A DNA stretch of 64,000 nucleotides from Rotaria macrura (GCA_900239685.1 OENT01000397.1:59377-123376); one strand, 5' to 3'; counted from the first letter of the stretch, positions 53,097 through 64,000 are shown. Program-made: numbers and translations. The notes: generated by a model from the letters alone, not told the origin.

Positions 53097-55220
53097 CTAG
53101 TTCGATGAGCCATAGGCAACATTATCATGTTGATGAATCGAAGCTGTTTGACTTTCTTCAAGTTCATTAGCTTTCTTCTTGTTTACTAATACAATTGTAG
53201 CGATAAATGATAATAAACTGATGAACAGAAAAAAAATTGATGTTGGAATAATTGATTTATAGCTTCCAGTTATGTCAAGAAAAAGACCTTTAAATTAGAA
53301 AAAATATTTTCTTGTTTTTTCCTTCTTCTATTACAATTGATATTTAATATGCATTCATACCTCCAATGACAGGACCTACGATTGTTCCAAGACCTGTCAC
53401 AATGACATGATACACATAACCTTGTTCTGTTCGATCTTCGTCAAAGATTCGATTTGATACTGTATATTGAAGTGCTGTAGTAACAGCCGGTGTAAAACCG
53501 AATACTATCGATAAATATATGCCAATTAATTCTTAGTTAAATCTTCAAAAATTGACTTACATATAATTGGTAGAATAGCTATTACATTGAAACTAGTATA
53601 GAGTAGACCAAATGCTAGCATTAAAACGATAAGACCGGTGAATGCACTTGCTGGAAATAAATAAATGATATCGATAGGATAAAAACGAATAAGTACTGGT
53701 ATTAAAAGGCGAAATAATGCATCGAATAGACCATGTAAACGAAACCAAAGATCAGCACGTGCCGGTGACATAAGTAGATATTCCAAATGGCTATGCTAAA
53801 ATGTAAAAGTTTAATTCTATAGTTAAACTATTATGCTCTCAAAAGACAATATGGAATTTTAAATTAGTCGATTGATAATTTCTTGCTTTCGCTTTTTCAA
53901 AAGAATATATTCTCTATAATCTTCATCTGATAGATATTTAGAAAAATAAAACATACCAAATGAAGAAGAAAATTATTTACTGCACACATCGCTGAAAATA
54001 TGCCTAACATCCAATACATAACAGGTTTGGAATAATAAATTTTTCGATTAGTATCTGGAATAAGCATTGTCGATGGATATGGATATACTTGTGATGTACT
54101 CGGTAAAAATTTCGTAGTGAAAAATGGAGCCAGTGCACAGGTGGCTAATAATTCAATCATTGCAATATGTCTTTTCATTACTTGCCAGCCATATTGATTG
54201 ATTGTCGAGAAAATCACTGCACTCATAATATGATAACCAAGAGGAAATCCTGCTGAGATAATACACATCACAAGTACGTGTTTTGGATGCTGTCCAGCTG
54301 GATAATAAAGGCCACAAACCAATGTGCCAAGAATAAAAATGGCAGCATTACCAAAGCCATATGGTATTGAATAAGTTAATATAAGCCAATGAAGATTTCG
54401 AATGGTTGATGACAACAGTAATGATGCGACACATATGAATAGTGAAAAGAAGAATGATATTTGAAAACCATATCGACGAGCAAAGAAAAGTATCAATGGT
54501 GCAAGAAGAAAACCAAAACTTTGACCAATACTACCAGTCCAACCTGAATGAAACGAAAAACTATTTATTTCATGTCTTTTCTTTTCTTGTCTTGTCATTC
54601 ATTCAATGCAATGCAATCAAACAACAACATACTCATTTCGGTATCGGATAGAGTTGAGTTTTGTTTCTTGAATTCAACAATAACCGTACCATAACTCCAA
54701 GAAAATCCGACAAATATGATGCGACTCAGAAACGCAATTAAAACGATCAGAATACCGTAGCAGTTTTGAAGTGAGTCAAGATTCTAAATTAGAAAAAAGA
54801 AATAACAAAACAATTTTATGCTTAGATTCATTGAGCGAACATTACCATATATTACAGTAATGTTTTCTTTTTACATCATTAAAAGATGATGATGCTACTC
54901 AACATCTGTTATCTTTTCTTCCTCACGAGCTTAATCAGTCGTGCACTTTTCACTGACATCTACATTGGATAATCAGTTTAAAAATAGTAGCAAGAAAAGG
55001 TAGAATATTCCCGCAAGCATAATCTAAATCTATTTTCATTCGGTTTATAGTTGTGTCACGCATTTCAGATCAATATTAATGAGAAAACAGAACTAATAAT
55101 TATAGTCATCAATCAATGCGATTCAATTGAAAGTATTTTTAAATTTGCTTTCAGCAGTGTAAGATGATTTCTTTTTTTTTCTACAAAAAAAAAACGAAGA
55201 GAAATATATGATCTTACCAT
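53097..55220 (-). CDS. Monocarboxylate-transporter-like major facilitator (SLC16-like), 12 TM
   Basis: Exons on the - strand: 55218-55220 (only the ATG), 54633-54783, 53957-54543, 53561-53795, 53361-53504, 53097-53287; total 1311 nt, 436 aa, all phases matching. Twelve hydrophobic helices can be read, from YGILIVLIAFL to SIIPTSIFFLF, with the long central loop between helices 6 and 7. SLC16-like features: FVGFSWSYGTVIVEF in helix 1, MSWTGSIGQSFGFLLAPL at the loop and helix 2, and YGFGNAAIFILG in helix 4. The GPVIGGLFLDITGSY motif near helix 11 also fits. Usual SLC16 cargo is lactate, pyruvate or related acids with a proton; the cargo here is unknown, and the conserved charged residues of proton-coupled members are not evident. 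The start codon sits alone at the end of exon 1 (ACAATG then gtaag). The tail ends GSSN. Confidence 0.82.
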
Positions 55221-57583
55221 TGTTTTTCGTTTTTTTAATAATTTAGCAGACTGTTTGAAGAGATGCTTGCGTCTGTTTAACCTGAGCACATAATAACAGT
55301 GACAAGCAATAGAAGAAAAAACGTTTTCCGCATACTAATATATAGTGCTAGTTGTTGTTCTTGTTTCTCTATCTTGTTGCCGGGAAGGAATAAGAAGAGG
55401 GAAGAAAAAAGCAGAAAAAAAGACGGAGGCGGATCGCCATTTCTGTTTTTCCTCTACGTTGTCAATACAAAAGAAAAAGAACTGTGTTCAACATCATCAA
55501 TTTGATAGATCGATTCGTAGAAGGAAAAAAACCTAAGATAGAAGAATGTCTGAAAATAATCATTAAGACAAGCAAAGGAAGAAAAATGGAACCCATCGAA
55601 CGATGTTTGCATCAATAATTCTCTTTTTATTTTTTGGTTTAATCATTAATCGATGTGTCATCATTATTTATCCTTTTTTAGTTTCCTATTCTTCATATGC
55701 ACATTCGAAGATCAATATTTAACAGAGTAATGCGTGTCTAGGTGAATGCTATGTTAATTATTAATTGAAGAACAACTTGAAGAAATGTTCAGTTATAAAA
55801 TCAATGAATACTCTCTTCGGTGATTACATCATAATTCATTTCGTTTGGTCAATCATCTACTGAAGATCAATTGACGTGATAGCCATGTTAACTCGACAAA
55901 TTTTGTGATGACTAAAATATTTCATCGACACTTGAGATTGTCTAACAATGAAAGCATGTTTTTATGCTAATGAAACATTTGCTAGGCATTGTTACCCATC
56001 ATAAATAATTTTGGATGAAAATTCATTTATTTCATTGGATAAGCAACAACAGAATAATTACATAAATGCATTTGCACATATAGACAAACTACTGTCAATC
56101 ATAATCACACTAAGATAAACTAATTTCAATAAATTTTCTTTCAGGCAAAAATAATAATAATAGTAACAGCAATAGGCACTATTTATAAAAATATTCGCAA
56201 GGCTTTCTAGAAGCTAATCATCCTTCAAATTTTATTGATAACCAAAAGTCAACCTCATCAATTTTTATTTAAGCACATATGCTAATCTTTTTTTTCTATA
56301 TAATAATACTAATTCCATTCATGCTTTACCCATTGCACAAGTAATATAAATCTTTCCCTTTTTTTTTATTGTGATAAGTGCATGAAATCATGAGATAGCA
56401 TTCTGTTTTTCACAAGTTTCTATTTCATACTATGATTTTGTTCCGTTCAATAATATTCCTAATTGAAAGTTGAAGTTCTACTATTGACCTATCATATTAC
56501 AATTCAACAAGATTCCAAGCTTGAAAAACAATAGTAACGGCACTCGAAAACTTTTTTTACGAGAAATTTCCAGAAGAGCAAAATTGATCTATTCATAATT
56601 GAAAAGCTCACTGAAGAGTAAATCAATATTAATAATATGCATTCATATTACATTTTACGATCCATTAATATGATAGAAACACAATAAGAGATGAAATTGC
56701 AGCACATCGACTAGGGGTCTAAAAGTTTCGAAGATCATGGACTTCAATCGTTATTAAAACATGTGCGCTGTGTTTGTTAACGAATAAACAAATAATTCAC
56801 AAAGAAAAAAAAAAGAAAGAAAATGCTTGATTTTATATTGTATAAAACTAATAATCACTAAAATGCATCATGCAAAACTAACATTGACAATCCGGAAGTT
56901 GATGACAAAAGTCGACTGATGTAGGCTTTTTTTTTCGAAATATGCCGTGATTGACGATGTGAAAATAGTATTTTTAATGACAGTTTGACTTCTTTCATGT
57001 GAGTAACATTAACGATGACTCTCTAGGAACTCGATCTACATTCTAAAAATAAGTGATTGAAACTCATGGCTAATTACAAATTATTTCTTCTTTTGTTTCA
57101 TATTAAAAGCGTAAGAACTGCTTATCAATAAAATTTACACCCCTCACATATCTTCTATGATCATTCTTGTTCATGAACTATTAACAAAAAAAATCAAAAA
57201 TCTAATTAACACTTCGTTATTATAAATAGCAAATGTATATTAACGAGTCTGATACTAATAACTTAATAATAGTTCGAAACCAGCTGTATTGACTATCATC
57301 TAGCATTTTATCATCAATTTAACTGATAATCAGATGAATGAAACATGTATGATTCATTTGTGCATGCTGACCTTAAAATGATTTCGTTCGAATTCCAGTG
57401 TATCGAAATATTAATCAATAACTACACTCTATCTACTAAATAGAATCTGATGAGTTATGTACAACTATCAAAGAATCGGGGGAAAACAAGTAATTACAAT
57501 TAAAAATGATTTATTTCATGAAAAAATAAATTTAGATGCCAATGTTAAAATTAATCAAAAAGTATAGTTTCTTCAAAAACTTT
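55221..57583. other. 5' region of the transporter gene and gene-free spacer
   Basis: The transporter's 5' UTR and promoter must lie just right of 55220. The purine-rich stretch near 55380-55440 yields overlapping open frames that look like low-complexity artefacts. Nothing else is recognised. Confidence 0.55.
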
Positions 57584-57721
57584 TTAATGACATTGTTGTT
57601 GATGCGTTTCATAGCGTGGAAAAATAATATGTTGTTGACATTTTGGACAAATCTTACAGCATGCCATAATATGTCGAATAGTCAAATTTTGATGACACTC
57701 ACATTTACAAACGTCTTCCAT
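57584..57721 (-). CDS. Cys/His-rich zinc-binding-like microprotein, 45 aa
   Basis: A - strand frame from ATG (57719-57721) to TAA (57584-57586) encodes 45 aa with eight Cys and six His. The pattern is C-x-C-x-C-H near the start, then H-x4-C-C-x2-C-x2-C-x2-H in the middle (ACCKICPKCQQH), and H-x3-C-H at the very end. Such density of metal ligands in AT-rich DNA is very unlikely by chance. The frame stays open upstream of the ATG for about 20 codons, so this may instead be the last exon of a spliced gene; a donor-like CAATCAG then gtatga lies near 57830. No family is recognised. A zinc-binding knuckle or treble-clef-like fold is a guess from the spacing. Confidence 0.55.
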   Translation of the reverse strand: MEDVCKCECHQNLTIRHIMACCKICPKCQQHIIFPRYETHQQQCH

Positions 57722-58078
57722 TTTATTCCAGCAAACAAAACCGATGTATGAAAATAAATTAAGATATTTTAACGTATATAAATAACTGATGTATCTCGGT
57801 GAGACGTGTGTTATAATTTCATACCTGATTGTAGGTTAAATGAACCAATCCGAATATGTTACATTACAAAAAACAAAAAGGTGCGTTATACTATTTATTT
57901 TTTAAACACATACAGATATACATTAACCTTTATGAAAACAAACAAATCTTATGCAAAGACAATAATAAGATCTTGTTTTAAGTCTAACTTAGAGAATAAA
58001 GGTAATCGTATATACACAGATCCCATTTTAATAATCTGTTACAGTGAAGAAAAAAGAAAAAGAGAAAAATTCTTTTAC
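57722..58078. other. Short spacer, probable 3' UTR of the RRM gene
   Basis: This lies between the microprotein frame and the stop of the two-RRM gene, both on the - strand. It has possible 5' UTR splice signals of the microprotein near 57830. The + strand frame at 57806-58126 has no protein-like features. Confidence 0.5.
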
Positions 58079-59185
58079 TTAAATCAGATCATAAATTTTT
58101 TTATCGTCATTATCCATCGATGGTGAATATGCAATAGCTGTCGAATAAAGTGGTGATGCTAATGGTGTAAAATCATCGGTTGAGTTAACAATCGATATAC
58201 TGCTTGACGACAAGGATGTTGATGCAATTAATTCAAAATCATTTACTGATTTCTTATTTACTGGTGTTCTATCAACTGAAACTGTTACTTTTGGTGGATC
58301 AATGAAAGTAAAATCATTTGATGGAGATTCTTGTTTACTAGGATAAAGTAAAAATGTCATATTTAGTATTCGTTTTCTTATACGAAGAAAAACACTTGAA
58401 ATGAGAAATCCTCACCGAAAGCTAGGTACAGATGGATAGGTTATCTCGTTTGTTTTCATATTAATTAATCCAAATGAAAAATGGCGCCATATTGGTTTAT
58501 TTTGACTTAATGGTTTTACTGATGATATAATATAATTGTATTCTCTTGGTATACATTTGCGAACATGATAAAATTTCGAATTTATAACATGTGGTCTTGC
58601 TAGAATAATTCGATCTTAAGTTAGAAACAAAAAATATTGATTACTCGTTTAGTTCTCTTTCAAATTTCTTTGTTTTTGTTTCAATTAACGACTTAATTCA
58701 TACTACATACCAACACTGTCATAATCAGCAAAACGTAGAAATCCATAGCCTGTCTGTTTTGAATTTTGTGAACATGAATTAAATATTCGACAATCAACAA
58801 CAGTTCCATAGGTTTGAAAATAATTTATAAACATTTCACGTTTTTCACCAGCACATAAACGACTAATAAATATTTCATATACTGTTAAATTTATTCCTAA
58901 ATACTCTGATATATTATTATTATTTCGACATTGATTTGGTATAGCACGTTGTACATGAATTTGTCTATTATCAATAGAATGTGGCCGTTTTAACATTAAA
59001 ATATTAATTGAATTAATATCTTTATAAATAATAAAACCTTTACGTAATGATTGATCTTGATCATCTTTATATAAATACAATTCGTCTACAGGACCATAAG
59101 TAGACAAGTAATTCATTAATGTTTTCTCAGTTGTTTTATATGATAAATTAGAAAATAAAAGTTTTTTACCGATATTGGATGACAT
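58079..59185 (-). CDS. RNA-binding protein with two RRM domains, hnRNP A/B- or Musashi-like arrangement
   Basis: Exons on the - strand 58711-59185, 58416-58599 and 58079-58337 join to 305 aa. RRM1 (residues 8-80) has RNP2-like LLFSNL and RNP1-like RKGFIIYK. RRM2 (about 105-180) has IFISRL and TGYGFLRFADYDSV; the intron after Gly lies inside it, and ARPHVINSKFYHVRKCIP closes it, matching the usual H-x-I-x5-V-x-x-A/C-I-P end of hnRNP A/B RRMs. The two domains are separated by a short linker, as in hnRNP A/B and Musashi. The C-terminal 85 aa are Ser/Thr/Asp-rich, with no Gly-rich or RGG tail. A role in mRNA processing or translation is expected by family. An acceptor (TTCACAG) sits seven bases before the ATG, so a non-coding exon or trans-splicing precedes it. 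Confidence 0.82.
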
Positions 59186-60213
59186 TTTTTTTTCTGTGAA
59201 AAAAATGCTTTCAATATTTGACTAAAGATAAAAACAAACGAATGGTTTGAATAAGAGTGAGTAGGACAAAAGAAAAAAGTACGAAAATATTATTAAAAAC
59301 AGATGGAATAGTTTACTTTTTTTGTTCTTGAATGAATTTAACTTATGCGATGATGTATGAACTAAACTATATGAAACGTTTAATATCGACGAATGAATAG
59401 ACGCGATTAAAAGAGAAGTATGAAAGAAAAATGGATATAGTCTCGTCTAGCCAGTAAAGATTTCTATGCATTCTTTTTCTTTTTGTTCTCCTCTATGGTC
59501 AGTTAGGCAGCAATTGTCTATATTCAAATAATCAAAGTTGCCGAATAAAATCAATTGAAGACTACTAGCTATAACAAAAGAATCAGTGCTAATTCTAAAG
59601 AAAATAAAAACAAGGATGACAGACATATGTTGTCTCGATTTTACGTATTCGACAAGAAGTTTTTAACTTGACTAACAAAAAACAAATGTGTATTTTTTTT
59701 TCTGAAAGCATTATATAGATAATATCGGTAAAGAAATAGGGGAGACCATCGTTGTGAATCGTACTGATCAGAATCGATTCTACATTAATCATACAATCGA
59801 AAAATTTGTGAAAACAATCATTCGTTTCTACCAATAACAATTTTATCAATCACAATACTACATCTCGATTTTTTTGACTGTTATAATTTTAAGCAAATGT
59901 CGATCATACAAGACACCGATCATGATTACACATGCATTGAATATTTTAGACAATGTATGGATATTGAAGTGAATTTCATATTCAAGGTATGAATAAATAA
60001 ATAGCTGATCAATTAAACACAATTATGAGAGAAGAAAAGAAGTTATAACATGTGTTGCGTCATCTACATAGTTTTTTTCTTTGTTTATTTGCGAAGAATT
60101 TACATTTAAGTAATCGATACAAGCAAAGTTACAACATAAAATAAGCTATTCCTTCTGTTCTATAAAGAAAAATGGATTGATCGAGGAATTTTGAAAAAGA
60201 ATTCGTTCTCTAA
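59186..60213. other. Spacer, with poly(A) signal of the repeat protein
   Basis: TTTATT at 60084-60089 (AATAAA on the - strand) lies 125 bases beyond the stop of the 21-aa repeat gene. The - strand frame at 59595-59849 shows no protein-like composition. The promoter of the RRM gene should be near 59200-59500. Confidence 0.55.
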
Positions 60214-61041
60214 TCACTCGTTATCGTACCAACCACAACTAGCAGTAGTCAAATAAGTATTTTCGTTTGTATCCCATGAGATCAAAGCAATGCCATGATG
60301 CCATTTTTCTGTCCATTTCACGCTGTTCGTCGTATAATCAAAATATCCAACAACACCACCATGCATGCAGGTTTTCCATTCAACTTCTCTTGTCAAAGGA
60401 TTATATACACCACCCACACCCGAATGAAATGCCGTTTTCCATTCAACAATACCAGTTGAAGGATTATAGACTCCATGTACTCCACCATTGAAGTGTTTCT
60501 TCCACTCTACTACGTGCAATTGAGGATTAAAAACTCCATAGACACCATGATGGTATACTTGTTGCCATTCAACAACACCTCTTACAGGATTAAATACACC
60601 ATGAATGCCACCATGCCAGTAACTTTTCCATTCAGCTTGACCAGTTATTGGATTGTATACAATTGCAATTGATCCATTCCAATGTGTACGCATTTCGACC
60701 GGATCTGCTTTAAGTATTGTTTCATTAAGAAGATTGAAAATCCTTTCGGCTAGATCTTTTCGTCTGTGGTAAATTTCTTTTCGTGGTTGCACAGATTGTG
60801 ATTCGTGCTCAGACGCTTCATGGGTGAAGACTCGTTTTAATATATTAAAGTCTTTATGATGAGCTTCTTTTGCATTTTCATATTCATTTTTATCGTTCGC
60901 TAAATCAGCTTGTATCTCATTATTTAACTGTTGCAATGGCTCAATCAGTATGCGTTGGTACTCTCGTCTCGTCGTTTGGTGTTTTGAATATAATGTTTTA
61001 TAAGCATTAAGTTGAATATCAATAGTTGATTCGGAAAGCAT
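60214..61041 (-). CDS. Intronless protein with N-terminal coiled coil and seven 21-aa tandem repeats
   Basis: A single 275-aa open frame starts at ATG 61039-61041. Residues 1-115 are charged and helical (TTRREYQRILIEPLQQLN, NDKNEYENAKEAHHKDF), likely a coiled coil. Residues 120-266 are exactly seven units of 21 aa with the pattern x-aromatic-H/N-x-G-V-x-G-V-Y/F-N-P-x-x-x-x-V-E-W-K-x; units include HFNGGVHGVYNPSTGIVEW and AFHSGVGGVYNPLTREVEW. The outer units are the most diverged. No signal peptide or membrane segment is seen. Each unit looks like a two-strand beta hairpin, so a beta-solenoid or small propeller is possible. It resembles MORN, choline-binding or WG repeats only in general style and matches none. 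Function is unknown. Confidence 0.85.
   Translation of the reverse strand: MLSESTIDIQLNAYKTLYSKHQTTRREYQRILIEPLQQLNNEIQADLANDKNEYENAKEAHHKDFNILKRVFTHEASEHESQSVQPRKEIYHRRKDLAERIFNLLNETILKADPVEMRTHWNGSIAIVYNPITGQAEWKSYWHGGIHGVFNPVRGVVEWQQVYHHGVYGVFNPQLHVVEWKKHFNGGVHGVYNPSTGIVEWKTAFHSGVGGVYNPLTREVEWKTCMHGGVVGYFDYTTNSVKWTEKWHHGIALISWDTNENTYLTTASCGWYDNE
60244..60684 (-). repeat. Seven tandem 63-bp coding repeats (21 aa each)
   Basis: DNA encoding the seven 21-aa units of the intronless gene. The period is exact, without gaps, at protein level, while the nucleotide copies have diverged at many positions. The array is therefore old and held by selection on the protein rather than a fresh expansion. 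Confidence 0.85.
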
Positions 61042-63044
61042 TGCTTCTTTTTACAGTCTAACTCAATAGAGCATCAATCTATTTATCAAGTTTCACAACA
61101 CAATATGATTCATATGCAACAACGCGCTACATCAATAGATGACTGAGTGACAAATTTGCAAGAGAAATAAAAAAAGTACTCAACAAATATATTCACATAA
61201 ACCTTGACGTAAAAAATAGTAGGAATAGATCAACTACATGAGTCATATACTCACTATCATTTATCAACGACCTCTTCTCGACGAAAAATCACTTTAATCA
61301 TTTTCTTCTTCGCTAATTTCTTTTCAAGTCATCTTGCTAGATTCGATATCGATTATTCATTTTTGAAAACATATAATCGAAACAACGAAGAAATACATTA
61401 CAGTAAGTATATAAATAACGCGAGGTGTCTCTAGTAATACACGTGCCTATAGTATTTTTAAAGTACTTTTACAACAGTTAACCTAACTAGATACATTTAA
61501 AGATTCTGTTCATACTCAGATATTCAATCTACCGGCTTCTTGAAAGTCTATTTCATACGATACTTGATAAACTGAGCAGGTATCACCAGGAGCAACGGGC
61601 AACACTATTTATTAAATCGGATGGATCATAAGTGATCGACCGTAGAATATGGCTCGTGCAGTTTACATGAGAAAATTCTGTTTCATGAAAAAGAATTAAC
61701 TTTTCTTTGTGAGAATAGTGTTTTATTTAGAAAAAAGACACCTGTTTCATCCTTTCAAATTTTAAAGCACGTTCATTCGAATACGAATCAATATTAACAA
61801 AAAAATAATAAGTTTAGTGGTGTCAACCAGAGTGTCTAATCGAAAAAAATACATATGAATCGACAATCAAAATTACACACTTTAAAATCTGAATCAATGA
61901 GAAATATCATATTGGAAAGCTGACGTTTCAGAAATCTTAGTTGCTGGTGTCGTATCAATTGAATGAAAGAATATGTTGAAAAGTGAACAGTTCACTAGAT
62001 TTGATAAAAGGGAAAAGACGAACTCTTAGGAAATTTCCTGTGTGGCAATACTTCCTATGAACTATGAAAAAGAATCCAGAAAGAATCTTGACGATGGTAA
62101 ACTGAATTTCATTCAATTGTCTTAGAAAAGTCATAAACAATTCTATAATGAATTAATCTGAATTTTTTTCGTGTGAAACTCTCATATCTATTTTCTACAT
62201 TATTGGAAATTAGAGAAAAACAAAAGAACGTACCACAAAATACAAAGAAATAGAGATTGAGTTGGATAAGTCTCTGAAGTCTCACCATAGAATGAATAAA
62301 ATCAATGTAGAACTGAAAAACATGAAGATTCATGTAAGAGATACATGGACTACGATAAATGTAAACTGAACTTGCCGAAGTTGTGACATCGAAGAAAATA
62401 GCGGGAAAACCGTTCAATTATATTGATTCAATTGTATATTTCCATGCGATGACACTTGGATAGAATTTCTATTAATAAACTTGAGTAGATCATCCATAAT
62501 CGGATATGTTCGAAGATCAAAATCGATGTGCATGTCTCAAGTAGAGAGGCTCGATAGTTTATGTGGAACTTTATTACGTATCCAACTACCTAGATTGTCA
62601 TCATGTTCATCTTTCAAACTTTTAACCTAGGAAAAAAAGTTACATCCCTGATTAGACCAAAGAAATCTTCATAATTTATTTATCATATGTTCAAGTGAGA
62701 CTAGGAGCAACTGTCAAAGCTTTTTAATTAGAAGAGAAATATTCGAGCACAATACTAGAATCAAATGAACGTGACAAATATGGAAAAAAATCTATGGAAT
62801 TTCAGGCTAGCACTAATAAATGAGTGAGGATGAAAAAGCATGACAGAAATATTTAATAATCTAAACAGCTTCTTGAATGGATGATGTCACATTATTTCTC
62901 TTGAATATTTAATTATGATTTTGCAAACATGTGAAAGTAGTCTAATCCATGTTCTCAGTACTAATTCAACTAATTAACTGCTCGCTATTGAAAGTTTGAA
63001 TTATGACTTTTTGTCTATTGAAAATACCTTTACTATCTATGGAA
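61042..63044. other. 2-kb region without a supported gene
   Basis: Immediately right of 61041 lies the promoter side of the repeat gene. A - strand frame at 62109-62417 is open for 102 codons, but its composition is strongly Phe/Ile/Tyr-biased and no splice frame connects it to a neighbour convincingly. Nothing else is recognised. Confidence 0.45.
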
Positions 63045-63047
63045 CTA

Positions 63048-63317
63048 AACGAAAATGACGGCTTCTGTGTGTTGTAGTTTTGAATAAACAACACGAAGTG
63101 TATTGATCTTTGCTAACTTCTCTTCTTGATTAGTGATAACTGAATTGCAAAGGCGAAGATTAATTTTAGACAAAAGAATTTGACAAGTTTGCTGTGCTAA
63201 TGAAATATCCATCGAAAGATCATGACGAACAACAAATGTGGTAATGGAACACAATTGTATTACTTCCAAAAGAATCGCTGACAAACACTTTGAATTCAAT
63301 TCATAATACTTCGTCAA
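63048..63317 (-). CDS. Possible terminal exon of a helical protein
   Basis: This - strand frame ends in TAG at 63045-63047 and encodes up to 90 aa with coding-like codons: KCLSAILLEVIQLCSITTF, then RHDLSMDISLAQQTCQILLS and LAKINTLRVVYSKLQ. It reads as amphipathic helices of the HEAT/ARM type. The exon's upstream boundary is unclear, with several AG candidates just beyond 63317. It may belong with the exons at 63767-64000, but I could not join them in frame. No family is recognised. Confidence 0.35.
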
Positions 63318-63766
63318 GAACCTTTAAAATTCCATCTGACGATAAAAAGATCTTCTGATAGATTGATTAATTAAATGTTGATTCAATACGAAAAATAAAT
63401 ATTATTTCGCTGATCTTTTTGAAGATATTCAAAAATACGAATCGGGACAACCAAGTACCATAGTCAAAATAAGTATTTAAGTATGAGACTGATTTCAATC
63501 TGATGGTTATAATTAACGCAGAATAATATTCTCAGTAATACAGTAAATATATCGTAAATGTTGTTATGAAGAGTTGTGCACTTCAAAAATATCGCAAGCA
63601 ACCCGACAAATGCATCGATTGATAAGTAAATTTTCAACGGTACACTTTGAATCTTTTGCACAAAGATGTAGAAAATGAATATGGATCAAGAATATCCAAT
63701 GTGTTTCAAAAGTTCTGACTTTCAACGACAAAAACATGGCCATAATCAAACTTTATAATCTCTTAC

Positions 63767-64000
63767 TCGTTCAGTTTGTGGTATTCGTCTTAACATTTTA
63801 GATGGCATATAATCTCCAATAGATTTTCCTTCTCTAAGAATAAAATGAGAATTTTGAAATATGAAAACGATTATTAATATGATTGTAGAGTGGTCGACCC
63901 TAATTCCATCACCATTTTCAAAAATTTCCAGTAAAACCTTTACATCTCTACTTCTGCTTATTCTTTTGAGAAAATTTTTGATTTCCGGAATAGACAAAAC
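63767..64000 (-). CDS. Possible exons of a gene running off the right edge
   Basis: Two - strand segments join in frame: 63913 to beyond 64000 (SIPEIKNFLKRISRSRDVKV, ending GAAAATG before gtgatg) and 63767-63831 (EGKSIGDYMPSKMLRRIPQ.., ending in CGA before a good gtaaga donor). A further phase-compatible candidate begins at the acceptor near 63653 (SVPLKIYLSIDAFVGLLAIF). The composition is basic and helical. The gene is partial at its 5' end, outside the window, and I do not recognise the family. The weak gtgatg donor lowers confidence. Confidence 0.35.

Noticed and set aside
55299-55536. Two overlapping + strand frames rich in Lys, Arg and Glu
   Set aside because: They come from a purine-rich stretch, overlap in different phases and carry no motif.
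62109-62417. 102-codon - strand frame
   Set aside because: Phe/Ile/Tyr-rich composition typical of AT-rich non-coding DNA and no joinable neighbour exon.
1-64000. tRNA, rRNA and CRISPR-like arrays
   Set aside because: Looking for tRNA B-box-like GGTTCGAATCC strings and evenly spaced repeats by eye gave nothing convincing; a dedicated tRNA scan would be decisive.

Overview
The window is eukaryotic nuclear DNA, about 70% AT, with spliced genes separated by long AT-rich spacers. Introns follow GT-AG with one clear GC-AG exception; they run from about 50 bp to several kb. The animal-specific families (RasGRF, PIM-type kinase, nuclear receptor, TEL/Yan-type Pointed domain) show that it is a metazoan. 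The AT-rich codon use, Asn/Ser/Gln-rich linkers, mixture of tiny and large introns, and splice acceptors lying just before start codons would fit a rotifer, perhaps a bdelloid such as Rotaria or Adineta. That placement is an inference; no marker in the window proves it.

Layout. On the + strand, 102-15489 is a complete 30-exon RasGRF-type Ras/Rac exchange factor that I could join in frame throughout (1443 aa). It is followed at 20365-23296 by a four-finger C2H2 zinc-finger protein with a promoter and 5' UTR region rich in purine/pyrimidine tracts. A PIM-like serine/threonine kinase lies on the - strand (28158-29407). After about 7 kb of mostly non-coding DNA that holds one inverted-repeat element (33141-34096), there is a divergent nuclear receptor on the + strand (36921-44479). 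The 4.8 kb intron between its two zinc fingers holds two separate inverted-repeat transposons. Next on the + strand come a TEL/Yan-type Pointed-domain protein without an ETS domain (47262-48389) and an orphan terminal exon of unknown function (50946-51591). From 53 kb to the right edge everything recognised is on the - strand: a 12-TM monocarboxylate-transporter-like carrier (53097-55220), a 45-aa Cys/His-rich microprotein (57584-57721), a two-RRM RNA-binding protein (58079-59185), an intronless protein with a coiled coil and seven exact 21-aa repeats (60214-61041), and possible exons of a helical protein running off the right edge.

How the genes relate. There is no operon or pathway cluster. 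Several products are signalling or gene-regulation proteins (Ras activation, PIM kinase, nuclear receptor, zinc finger, Pointed domain, RRM), but physical closeness here is no evidence of joint function. The least-explained items are the 21-aa repeat protein, the Cys/His microprotein, the ETS-less Pointed protein, the nuclear receptor with an incomplete second zinc finger, and the nested inverted-repeat elements in its intron. Exon boundaries were worked out by hand from splice signals, reading-frame continuity and family similarity; no alignment or transcript data were available.
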